A DNA stretch of 20,967 nucleotides from JAWXCE01 sp034440495 (GTDB taxonomy: Bacteria > Pseudomonadota > Alphaproteobacteria > Rhizobiales > Rhodomicrobiaceae), in assembly GCA_034440495.1 (NCBI GenBank), contig JAWXCE010000059.1:1-20967 (forward strand). Direction: 5' to 3'. Positions within the stretch are counted from its first letter, which is position 1. Every line of letters begins with the position of its first letter. Position numbers and translations under genes: made by a program. A model generated the notes under the pieces. The model did no database searches. It was not told the origin of the DNA and saw only the letters and a list, made by a program, of their open reading frames with translations. Below are positions 15,583-20,967 of the stretch, piece by piece.

Positions 15583-15616
15583 CTGCCTTAATCTTTTTGC
15601 AGGTTTGGAGACGGGA

Positions 15617-16378
15617 ATGAGTATGGGCGCGAATGCGAACGAGACGAAAGAGAGCGGCGGGCTCATGGAAACGGTTCGCGTCGTCATTCAGGCGCTGCTG
15701 CTGGCGCTTGTGGTGCGCGTATTCCTGTTCCAGCCGTTCAATATTCCATCCGGCTCGATGATCCCGACGCTGCTGATCGGCGACTATCTGTTCGTCTCCA
15801 AGTTTTCTTACGGCTACAGCAAACATTCCTTCCCATGGAGCCCGCCGCTTTTCAATGGCCGCATCTTCAGCTCCGAGCCGGAACGCGGTGACGTAGTCGT
15901 TTTCAAGCTACCGAAAGACAACGAAACGGACTATATCAAGCGGCTGGTTGGCTTGCCGGGCGACAAGATTCAGATGATCGGCGGCGTTCTGCAAATCAAT
16001 GGGCAGCCCGTGAAGCGCAAGCGTATCGACGATTATATCCAGAACGCAGGAACGAATTACGAGCAGGCCGTGACGCGATACGAAGAAACGCTTCCGAACG
16101 GGGTCACATATACGACGAATGATTTGCAACAAAATGCGGGGCTGGATGATACGCGGGTCTTTGCCGTGCCGGAAGGCCATTATTTCATGATGGGCGACAA
16201 CCGCGACAATTCCACCGATAGCCGCGTTTTGACCGAGGTCGGCTACGTGCCGCGCGAAAATCTGGTGGGTCACGCCAAGGTGCTGTTTTTCTCGATTGGC
16301 GAGAACGCCAGCCTGTTACGGCCATGGGAGTGGCCCGGTGAAATCCGCTGGTCGCGCCTCTTCAACGCCATCAAGTGA
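15617..16378 (+). CDS. lepB: Signal peptidase I
   Basis: LepB removes signal peptides from exported proteins at the outer face of the inner membrane. The 253-residue protein has one membrane helix (about 20-38), then the nucleophile in FNIPSGSMIPTL (S47), the general-base Lys in DYIKRLVGLPGD (K108) and the box GDNRDNSTDSR. The frame opens earlier at a GTG (15539), but the ATG at 15617 has GGAG 6 bases upstream and removes an odd leader. A third ATG at 15665 is less likely. Its TGA shares a base with the rnc ATG (TGATG), so lepB and rnc are translationally coupled. lepB-rnc-era is a classic operon. Confidence 0.96.
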   Translation: MSMGANANETKESGGLMETVRVVIQALLLALVVRVFLFQPFNIPSGSMIPTLLIGDYLFVSKFSYGYSKHSFPWSPPLFNGRIFSSEPERGDVVVFKLPKDNETDYIKRLVGLPGDKIQMIGGVLQINGQPVKRKRIDDYIQNAGTNYEQAVTRYEETLPNGVTYTTNDLQQNAGLDDTRVFAVPEGHYFMMGDNRDNSTDSRVLTEVGYVPRENLVGHAKVLFFSIGENASLLRPWEWPGEIRWSRLFNAIK

Positions 16379-17085
16379 TGCCGAAAACAAAGCGCCCTTT
16401 GCTGCCTGACCTGGAAGACAGGATCGATTACCGGTTTCGTGACGCGGCGCTTTTGAAGCAGGCGCTGACTCACTCAAGCGCGAAAACCAAGCGGCAGAAC
16501 ACATTCGACAATCAGCGACTGGAGTTTCTGGGCGACCGTGTGCTTGGCCTCGCCATTTCCGAGCTGCTTATCGAGACGTTTCCCGATGCGCCCGAGGGGG
16601 AGCTTTCGCGCCGCCTGAACTTTCTGGTGCGCTCCGAGCGCTGCGCCGAAGTCGCCGCTAACCTCAACCTAGGCTTCGACATTATTATGGATGCGGGCGA
16701 AGCCGGCGCTGGAGGACGCCGCAAGGGGTCCATTCTGGCGGGCGCGTGCGAGGCGCTGCTGGGCGCGATTTTCCTGGATGGCGGCTTCGACGCCGTGAAG
16801 CGCGTGACCCGCGCTTTATGGGCCGAGCAACTGAAAGCGGCGCCTCCATCAGCCCCGGATGCAAAAACTGCGTTGCAGGAATGGGCGCAGGGGCGCAAGC
16901 TGAATATTCCGAAATATGTGGCGGTCAAATCGGAAGGGCCGAGCCACGCGCCGCATTTCACCATCGAGGTGCGGGTCGATGGCGTGGAGCCAGCGTCGGG
17001 CGAGGGCGCTAGCAAGCGAGTAGCCGAGCAGGCCGCCGCCGCCGCCATGCTGACGCGAGAGGGTGTCTGGGCCGCGAATGACTGA
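16378..17085 (+). CDS. rnc: Ribonuclease III, with an unusual Gly at a metal-binding position
   Basis: RNase III cuts double-stranded RNA, including the 16S/23S precursor stems. The 235-residue protein has the nuclease domain (about 12-145) with signature QRLEFLGDRVLGL (E49, D53) and EGELSR, and a C-terminal dsRNA-binding domain (about 155-228, ending ASKRVAEQAAAAAML). The segment equivalent to E. coli ILADTVEALIGG reads ILAGACEALLGA: the Glu (E125) is kept, but the Asp (E. coli D114) is Gly122, codon GGC at 16741-16743, one base from GAC. That Asp helps bind the catalytic Mg, so activity may be lowered, or this could be a sequence error. The Gln in place of E. coli E38 is common in relatives. 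The gene overlaps lepB by one base and era by eight. Confidence 0.95.
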   Translation: MPKTKRPLLPDLEDRIDYRFRDAALLKQALTHSSAKTKRQNTFDNQRLEFLGDRVLGLAISELLIETFPDAPEGELSRRLNFLVRSERCAEVAANLNLGFDIIMDAGEAGAGGRRKGSILAGACEALLGAIFLDGGFDAVKRVTRALWAEQLKAAPPSAPDAKTALQEWAQGRKLNIPKYVAVKSEGPSHAPHFTIEVRVDGVEPASGEGASKRVAEQAAAAAMLTREGVWAAND

Positions 17086-18052
17086 GCCAGTGAAGAAAAA
17101 GACCAGCAAGAAACCCGCCGAAACCGTTGCGGAGATCGCGATGCCGCCCGAGCTGGCGACGCGCTGCGGCTTTGTGGCAATTATCGGCGCGCCGAATGCT
17201 GGCAAATCCACGCTTGTCAATCAACTGGTCGGCGCAAAAGTCACAATCGTCTCCCATAAGGTGCAGACGACGCGGGCGCGTATTCGCGGCATCGCTATGG
17301 TCGGCGCGACGCAACTGGTGCTGGTTGACACTCCTGGCATTTTCCGTCCCCGCCGCCGCCTTGACCGCGCCATGGTCGATACCGCCTGGGGCGAGGCGCG
17401 CGAAGCCGATGTGGTGGCGCTTATTATCGACGCCGCGCGCGGGCTGGACGAAGAAGCGGAGGCCATTTTGGTTGGCCTGTCGGGGCTGAAAATGCCGCGC
17501 GTGCTGGTGCTCAACAAAATCGACCGCGTCGATGATAAAACCGAACTGCTGGCGCTGATTACGAAAATCACCGCCAAACTCACCTTTGACGAGGTTTTCC
17601 TGATCTCGGCGCTATCGGGCAACCGCGTCACCGATCTGAAAAACCACCTCGCCAAAGCCGCGCCTCCCGGTCCGTGGATGTTTCCGGAAGACCAACTCTC
17701 CGACGCTCCGCTGCGACTGTGGGCCGCCGAAGTGACCCGCGAAAAGCTGTTTCTGCGCCTGCACGAGGAGCTGCCATACGCTTCCACCGTCGAGACAACG
17801 GATTGGAAAGTCATGAAGGATGGCGGCGTCCGTATCGAGCAGACCATTTACGTCGAGCGCGACAGCCAGAAAAGCATCGTGCTCGGCAAGGGCGGCGAGA
17901 CGGTGAAAGAAATCTCCATGAAGGCGCGCAAGGAAATCTCCGAGGCGCTTGAAAAGCCCGCGCACCTGTTCCTGTTCGTCAAAGTGCGCGACAACTGGGG
18001 CGACGACCCCGAGCGCTATCGCGAAATGGGGCTTGAATTTCCGAAGTCATAG
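17078..18052 (+). CDS. era: GTPase Era
   Basis: Era binds the 3' end of 16S rRNA and assists 30S subunit assembly. The 324-residue protein has all G motifs: GAPNAGKST (G1), the TTRARIRGI switch (G2), DTPGI (G3), NKID (G4) and SAL (G5), followed by a C-terminal KH domain with the GKGG loop in IVLGKGGETVKEIS. A basic ~25-residue N-terminal extension (EPVKKKTSKKPAE) precedes the G domain, as in some relatives. The ATG at 17078 lies inside the end of rnc (8-base overlap). A GTG at 17063 would add five residues and is less likely. A strong hairpin follows the stop. Confidence 0.97.
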   Translation: MTEPVKKKTSKKPAETVAEIAMPPELATRCGFVAIIGAPNAGKSTLVNQLVGAKVTIVSHKVQTTRARIRGIAMVGATQLVLVDTPGIFRPRRRLDRAMVDTAWGEAREADVVALIIDAARGLDEEAEAILVGLSGLKMPRVLVLNKIDRVDDKTELLALITKITAKLTFDEVFLISALSGNRVTDLKNHLAKAAPPGPWMFPEDQLSDAPLRLWAAEVTREKLFLRLHEELPYASTVETTDWKVMKDGGVRIEQTIYVERDSQKSIVLGKGGETVKEISMKARKEISEALEKPAHLFLFVKVRDNWGDDPERYREMGLEFPKS

Positions 18053-18100
18053 AGCCGTTCCCGAAAGTATTGCACGGTTTTCGGACGAGAACGGCGCTCT
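18051..18100. terminator. Long nested hairpin after era, probable terminator between convergent genes
   Basis: The outer arms GCCGTTC (18054-18060) and GAACGGC (18089-18095) extend outward as AGAGC/GCTCT with a 2-base bulge. The inner arms CCGAAA (18061-18066) and TTTCGG (18079-18084) stack directly on them, with a 4-base bulge and a 12-base loop. It overlaps the era stop codon and lies in the 124-base gap before the convergent oxidoreductase gene. There is no clean T-run (TCTTATAAAT follows), so termination efficiency is uncertain. Confidence 0.4.
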
Positions 18101-18176
18101 TATAAATCTGAAGTCAATTTAACCGATTCGATTGAGACAACCAAATCGGGATCGAGTCTAAGCGTCGCCCTTGCTA

Positions 18177-19187
18177 TCAAAAACCCTCAAGCACTATCTT
18201 GCCTTTTGCGCGGCCGCTTTCTATGAGAGCGTGGGCGCGCTTGAGGTTGGCTGCGTTGATGGTGCCGAAATGCTCGGCGAAGGTGGTTTTGACAACGCCC
18301 TCCTCCACCAGCCGCGTAAGCTCGTTTAGCAGATTGTGCTGCTCGATCATGTCGGGGGTTTGGAATAGCGAGCGAGTGTACATGAACTCCCAGTGCAGGC
18401 TGACGGATTTGCGTTTAAACGGCATGATATCGAGCGTTTTCGGGTCGTCGATCACGCAAATGCGGCCCTGCGGCGCGATTATGTCCATGTAAGCTGGCGC
18501 GTGCGTATCCGTGGCGGTGAGCGCGGCGATCATCTCGACCTGCGGCGCGCCGATGGCGGCAAGCTGCGCGGCGAGCGGTTTGCTGTGGTCAATGACGTGA
18601 TGCGCGCCAAGTTCCTTGCACCATACAGCCGTTTCCCGGCGCGAAGCGGTGGCGATGACGGTCAGCTTGGTGAGCTGGCGCGCAAGCTGGATGAGTATGG
18701 AGCCGACGCCGCCCGCGCCGCCAGTAATAAGCAGATTTTGCCCGGCACCGCCATCGCGGGCAACACCCAGCCGGTCGAACAGCATCTCCCACGCGGTAAT
18801 TGCGGAGAGCGGCATCGCAGCCGCTTCCGCGAATGAAAGGCTGGCGGGCTGGCGGCCCACGATGCGCTCGTCCACCATATGCAATTCGCTGTTGCAGCCC
18901 GGCCGGTCGATGGCGCCCGCGTACCACACCGCATCGCCGGGCGCGAACAGCGTGACGTCAGCCCCGACCGCTTTTACTACCCCCGCCGCATCCCAGCCGA
19001 GGATCGCCGCTTTGCCGTCCTGCGGTTCCGAGCGCATCCGCATTTTCGTATCGACCGGATTGACGGACACGGCGCGCACCTCAACCAGCAGATCGCGCGG
19101 GCCGGGCGTTGGCTCGGGCGCGATGAATTCAACCAGCACGTCGGCGTTTTCGATGCTTAAGCTTTTATAATATCCAACGGCTTTCAT
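18177..19187 (-). CDS. Zinc-free quinone oxidoreductase / MDR-family alcohol dehydrogenase-like enzyme
   Basis: This 336-residue NAD(P)H-dependent MDR enzyme has the catalytic-domain segments VRAVSVNPVDTKMR and GWDAAGVVKAVG, the AAAMPLSAITAWEMLFD stretch and the nucleotide-binding loop LLITGGAGGVGSILIQLAR. The structural Cys set of zinc alcohol dehydrogenases is absent, pointing to the quinone-reductase branch. The substrate is unknown; relatives reduce quinones or enals. The frame opens back to 19298, but the ATG at 19187 begins the family's MKAVGYYKS and has GGAGA 7 bases upstream. It would normally be divergent from an HxlR regulator; here that gene begins 1.5 kb away because a module was inserted between them. 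Confidence 0.93.
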   Translation of the reverse strand: MKAVGYYKSLSIENADVLVEFIAPEPTPGPRDLLVEVRAVSVNPVDTKMRMRSEPQDGKAAILGWDAAGVVKAVGADVTLFAPGDAVWYAGAIDRPGCNSELHMVDERIVGRQPASLSFAEAAAMPLSAITAWEMLFDRLGVARDGGAGQNLLITGGAGGVGSILIQLARQLTKLTVIATASRRETAVWCKELGAHHVIDHSKPLAAQLAAIGAPQVEMIAALTATDTHAPAYMDIIAPQGRICVIDDPKTLDIMPFKRKSVSLHWEFMYTRSLFQTPDMIEQHNLLNELTRLVEEGVVKTTFAEHFGTINAANLKRAHALIESGRAKGKIVLEGF

Positions 19188-19256
19188 GGCGGGGTCTCCG
19201 TGCTTGCAATGTTTCCGATGCATGGCAACATCAGCGCAGATACGGTTTGAGTAAAT

Positions 19257-19304
19257 ACGCCAAACTTTTACCCTTGGTACACTTATGGATACCGCCATTC
19301 CGCT
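19257..19304. repeat. 48-bp direct repeat, left copy
   Basis: All 48 bases are identical to 20683-20730; the flanks differ at once on both sides. It lies in the former oxidoreductase/hxlR intergenic region and includes the hxlR start codon plus its first seven codons. It marks the left boundary of the two-gene insertion. The repeat start-to-start distance is 1426 bases. Confidence 0.97.
19269..19279. promoter_or_regulatory. Candidate HxlR operator, left copy
   Basis: TACC-CTT-GGTA is a small inverted repeat 82 bases upstream of the oxidoreductase ATG on the minus strand and within the 48-bp repeat. HxlR/DUF24 regulators often bind short palindromes between themselves and a divergent reductase gene. 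The assignment is by position and symmetry only. Confidence 0.35.
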
Positions 19305-19311
19305 AGGTTAA
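19285..19311 (+). pseudogene. Eight-residue remnant of the hxlR 5' end
   Basis: The left repeat copy keeps the regulator's ATG and reads MDTAIPL as the intact gene does, then diverges into one Gly codon and TAA (19309-19311). It is what remains of the original hxlR start after the module was inserted. Confidence 0.7.
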
Positions 19312-19385
19312 ACCTAACTCTGCTCGTGGTGCTTGCAAGACAATGCGTGACAAATAAGTTATAAGGAGATGCGAAGGACACAGAT

Positions 19386-20117
19386 ATGCGTCGGCCCATA
19401 GAATACAGGTATATTATAGACGTGTTTACACCCGAAACGCTGCCTATGGCGCGGTTAGCGGAATATATGGGTTTGCTCGCTGGGATGTTGGGTGAGCCTG
19501 AATACGTACACTTTGATCGTTTGGAGCCTGGCAGCGCCGTTCTAGTGACTCGGGTGGACGTGATAGCAGCGACCAAGGTAAACCAGCGGATTCGAGGACT
19601 AAGCGACAGAACTGCTGCGGAAGACGTTCGACGAGCATATAGGAAGTTAGACGATTTGTTGGAGCGAGACAACGCAACTGCTCGCCTGGAGTTCGAAGGC
19701 GCAGAAATTATCGCTTTTCCCGGACGCACCAGACCCAAAACGCTTCGCTACGGGCCATTCGACCAAGATGGTGTTCTCGATGGTGTGCTAGTAAGGATTG
19801 GAGGACGCGATAAAACCGCTTACGCGCATTTGCAGGATGGCAACCGCAACTATCCGTGCCGCTTAAACCGCGATCTGGCGAGGCAATTGGCTCGCCATCT
19901 ATACACCACGATGCGGGTCAATGGACGCGGACGCTGGGCGCGTGAGGCCAACGGCGCTTGGACGCTTGAACGGTTTCACATACGAGGTTTTGAGGTTTTG
20001 GACGAACGTCCATTGATGGAAGTGGTTTCGGAGTTGCGGAAGGTTTCTGGTAACGGCTGGCGGGGATTAGACGACCCATATGCCGAACTAACGCGCTTAC
20101 ACCGGGCGGCGGATTGA
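19386..20117 (+). CDS. Unrecognised 243-residue partner of a PIN-domain protein
   Basis: I do not recognise a named family. The N-terminal part (about 1-105) contains EYRYIIDVFTPETLPMARLAEYMGLLAGMLG and a helical charged stretch (EDVRRAYRKLDDLLERD). The C-terminal part (about 120-205) alternates short strands, GVLVRIGGRDKTAYAHLQDG, then MRVNGRGRWAREANG and AWTLERFHIRGFEVLDE, which looks like a small beta-barrel (OB- or SH3-like). No signal peptide or membrane helix is seen, and no ribbon-helix-helix or AbrB-type antitoxin motif. The ATG at 19386 has AAGGA about 8 bases upstream. Its TGA shares one base with the PIN gene ATG, so the two are made together. I infer an antitoxin or regulatory partner, without proof. 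Arg codons include AGA, AGG and CGA, unlike the surroundings. Confidence 0.85.
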   Translation: MRRPIEYRYIIDVFTPETLPMARLAEYMGLLAGMLGEPEYVHFDRLEPGSAVLVTRVDVIAATKVNQRIRGLSDRTAAEDVRRAYRKLDDLLERDNATARLEFEGAEIIAFPGRTRPKTLRYGPFDQDGVLDGVLVRIGGRDKTAYAHLQDGNRNYPCRLNRDLARQLARHLYTTMRVNGRGRWAREANGAWTLERFHIRGFEVLDERPLMEVVSELRKVSGNGWRGLDDPYAELTRLHRAAD

Positions 20118-20644
20118 TGGTCGTCTTTGATTCAAGTTTTCTCATACCTTTACTGGATGAAAACGCCCGTTCCGACGTGCCTCAAGGAAAGGTTAAAGTG
20201 CAATATCTGCTAACCGAATTGATGAACGCGAAAGATGTAGTAGGGGTGCCTACTCCCGCTTTGGCGGAGTTTTTGGTTAAGATTGAGCCTGCAGCACGCA
20301 ATAAATACCTTAAAATTCTGACTTCGTCAGCGCGTTTTCGGATTATACCATTCGATACGTTAGCGGCGGTAGAAGTGGCCGAGCAAATTGCCGTAGCGGT
20401 GGCAAACGGCGACAAACGAAGCGGTGTAAAAGGTGATTGGCCTAAAGTGAAGTTTGACCGGCAGATTATTGCCGTCGCTCAGGTGAGCGGAGCGACCCGA
20501 ATCTACAGCCATGATCCCGACTTCAAGACTTTGGTTGGAACCGGGGGTATGCAGGTGATTAATCTTGATGACCTTCCCTTGCCACCCACCGGTGACCAGC
20601 TTGAAATTGATCTGGGGGAGGAACAGGATCAGGGCGGTAACTAA
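20117..20644 (+). CDS. PIN-domain protein, probable ribonuclease (VapC-like)
   Basis: The 175-residue protein begins MVVFDSSFLIPLL, the first strand of a PIN domain with D5. The remaining acidic residues are in order: E51 in TPALAEFLV, D114 in KFDRQIIAVA and D133 (or D135) in YSHDPDF. The metal-dependent RNase site therefore looks intact. It is longer than typical VapC toxins (about 130), with an insert around 92-112 (VAVANGDKRSGVKGDW) and an acidic C-terminal tail (QLEIDLGEEQDQ) that might bind its partner or block the basic RNA surface. ATG 20117 overlaps the previous stop (TGATG). Toxin function is inferred from the fold and pairing; it could equally serve in defence or RNA processing. Confidence 0.88.
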   Translation: MVVFDSSFLIPLLDENARSDVPQGKVKVQYLLTELMNAKDVVGVPTPALAEFLVKIEPAARNKYLKILTSSARFRIIPFDTLAAVEVAEQIAVAVANGDKRSGVKGDWPKVKFDRQIIAVAQVSGATRIYSHDPDFKTLVGTGGMQVINLDDLPLPPTGDQLEIDLGEEQDQGGN

Positions 20645-20682
20645 AGACCAAAAGTTTGCTTTGAGTTGATGGAGCTTTTCGA

Positions 20683-20730
20683 ACGCCAAACTTTTACCCT
20701 TGGTACACTTATGGATACCGCCATTCCGCT
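20683..20730. repeat. 48-bp direct repeat, right copy
   Basis: It is identical to 19257-19304. This copy carries the working start of hxlR (ATG at 20711), preceded by only 28 bases of original upstream sequence. Everything farther upstream is now the end of the inserted module. Confidence 0.97.
20695..20705. promoter_or_regulatory. Candidate HxlR operator, right copy
   Basis: This is the same TACC-CTT-GGTA inverted repeat as at 19269-19279, here just 5 bases before the hxlR start codon, where bound regulator would block its own expression. Confidence 0.35.
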
Positions 20731-20967
20731 CAACAAAAAGCTCAATCGCCGCTATGACACCGCGCCGGGCTGCCCTATGGAGGCGACGCTGGACATGATC
20801 GGCGGCAAATGGAAAGCCGTTATCCTGTATCATCTCCTGGATGGCACGCTACGCTTTAGCGAGTTGCGGCGGCGGCTTAACAAAATTACCCAGCGCATGC
20901 TGACCAAGCAGTTGCGCGAGCTGGAAGACGCAGGGCTGGTGGCGCGCAAAGTTTACGCCGAAGTGCC
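20711..20967 (+). CDS. HxlR-family transcriptional regulator (5' part, runs off window)
   Basis: About 85 residues are visible, open to the window edge. They show the HxlR/DUF24 winged helix: GCPMEATLDMIGGKWKAVIL with the family's conserved Cys (C21), then LDGTLRFSELRRRL, ITQRMLTKQLRELEDAGLV and RKVYAEVP. In redox-sensing members the Cys detects quinones or electrophiles, matching the reductase encoded upstream. The start is in the 48-bp repeat and is matched by the remnant at 19285. No Shine-Dalgarno sequence is evident. Since the module replaced everything beyond 28 bases upstream, its transcription may now depend on read-through from the PIN gene, 66 bases before it. Confidence 0.93.
   Translation, partial: MDTAIPLNKKLNRRYDTAPGCPMEATLDMIGGKWKAVILYHLLDGTLRFSELRRRLNKITQRMLTKQLRELEDAGLVARKVYAEV

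Larger units (their letters stand above)
19257..20730. mobile_element. Two-gene insertion bounded by 48-bp direct repeats
   Basis: The unique interior (19305-20682) carries only the two overlapping genes and short flanks. Removing one repeat copy plus the interior would rebuild a normal oxidoreductase/hxlR divergent pair with hxlR intact, so this is an insertion, not a rearrangement of the host genes. No transposase, integrase, terminal inverted repeats or IS remnant is visible, and 48 bp is far longer than usual transposon target duplications. A site-specific recombinase acting from elsewhere, or recombination between repeats, could explain it. Codon use differs from the neighbours (frequent AGA, AGG, CGA, TTA, GTA), which supports transfer. 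Confidence 0.75.

Noticed and set aside
16512..17180. 222-residue minus-strand ORF opposite rnc
   Set aside because: Ser/Arg-rich composition without motifs; it is the complement of a well-supported RNase III gene.
17221..17847. 208-residue minus-strand ORF opposite era
   Set aside because: Ser/Arg-rich shadow of Era, no motif and no ribosome-binding site.
19257..20730. The 48-bp copies as transposon target-site duplications
   Set aside because: No transposase or terminal inverted repeats, and the length is well beyond normal target duplications.
1..20967. tRNA, rRNA, tmRNA or CRISPR array
   Set aside because: I saw no cloverleaf-like segment, rRNA stretch or regularly spaced repeats by reading; a covariance-model search was not possible.

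Overview
The window looks like the chromosome of an alphaproteobacterium. The evidence is gene order: rpoZ, a bifunctional RelA/SpoT homologue, pyrE, a DUF2062 membrane protein, pdxJ, acpS, lepB, rnc and era run in one direction, an arrangement typical of Alphaproteobacteria. Upstream are a soluble lytic transglycosylase next to dapA-smpB, and a NYN-domain gene divergent from folK. The DNA is fairly GC-rich by eye, with Arg mostly CGC and Leu mostly CTG/CTT. I cannot name an order or genus.

Layout: 1-604 (-) is the 5' part of a cyclopropane-fatty-acid synthase family gene. 754-1218 (-) is a DUF2269-type membrane protein. 1465-2229 (+) is a secreted protein made of two tandem copies of one ~100-residue domain. 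2245-5425 (-) holds a GNAT acetyltransferase behind a large lytic transglycosylase. 5426-5757 is a 332-base gap with palindromes and a candidate 35-codon ORF. 5758-8292 (+) is dapA-smpB followed by two tandem BCP-like peroxiredoxin genes, the second broken by one frameshift. 8208-9552 (-) encodes a NYN-domain protein and a family 5 uracil-DNA glycosylase. 9690-18052 (+) is the housekeeping block: folK, rpoZ, rsh, pyrE, DUF2062, pdxJ, acpS, lepB, rnc and era, several of them overlapping or closely packed. 18177-19187 (-) is a quinone-oxidoreductase-like enzyme. 20711 to the end (+) is the start of an HxlR-type regulator, the usual divergent partner of such an enzyme.

The most interesting region is 19257-20730. 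A perfect 48-bp direct repeat brackets a two-gene module inserted between the oxidoreductase and its HxlR regulator. The repeat contains the regulator's start codon, its first seven codons and a small inverted repeat that could be its operator. The upstream copy therefore leaves an eight-residue remnant of the regulator. The module encodes a 243-residue protein I do not recognise and, overlapping it by one base, a 175-residue PIN-domain protein with an intact acidic active site. It has no transposase or integrase, and its codon use (AGA, AGG, CGA, TTA, GTA) differs from its neighbours. It resembles a non-canonical toxin-antitoxin or defence-type pair moved as a small cargo unit.

Other points worth a second look are a hairpin enclosing the ribosome-binding site of the rsh alarmone gene, an 18-bp perfect palindrome inside the end of rpoZ, a Gly at a normally conserved metal-binding Asp of RNase III, and the peroxiredoxin frameshift with its overlap into the glycosylase gene.
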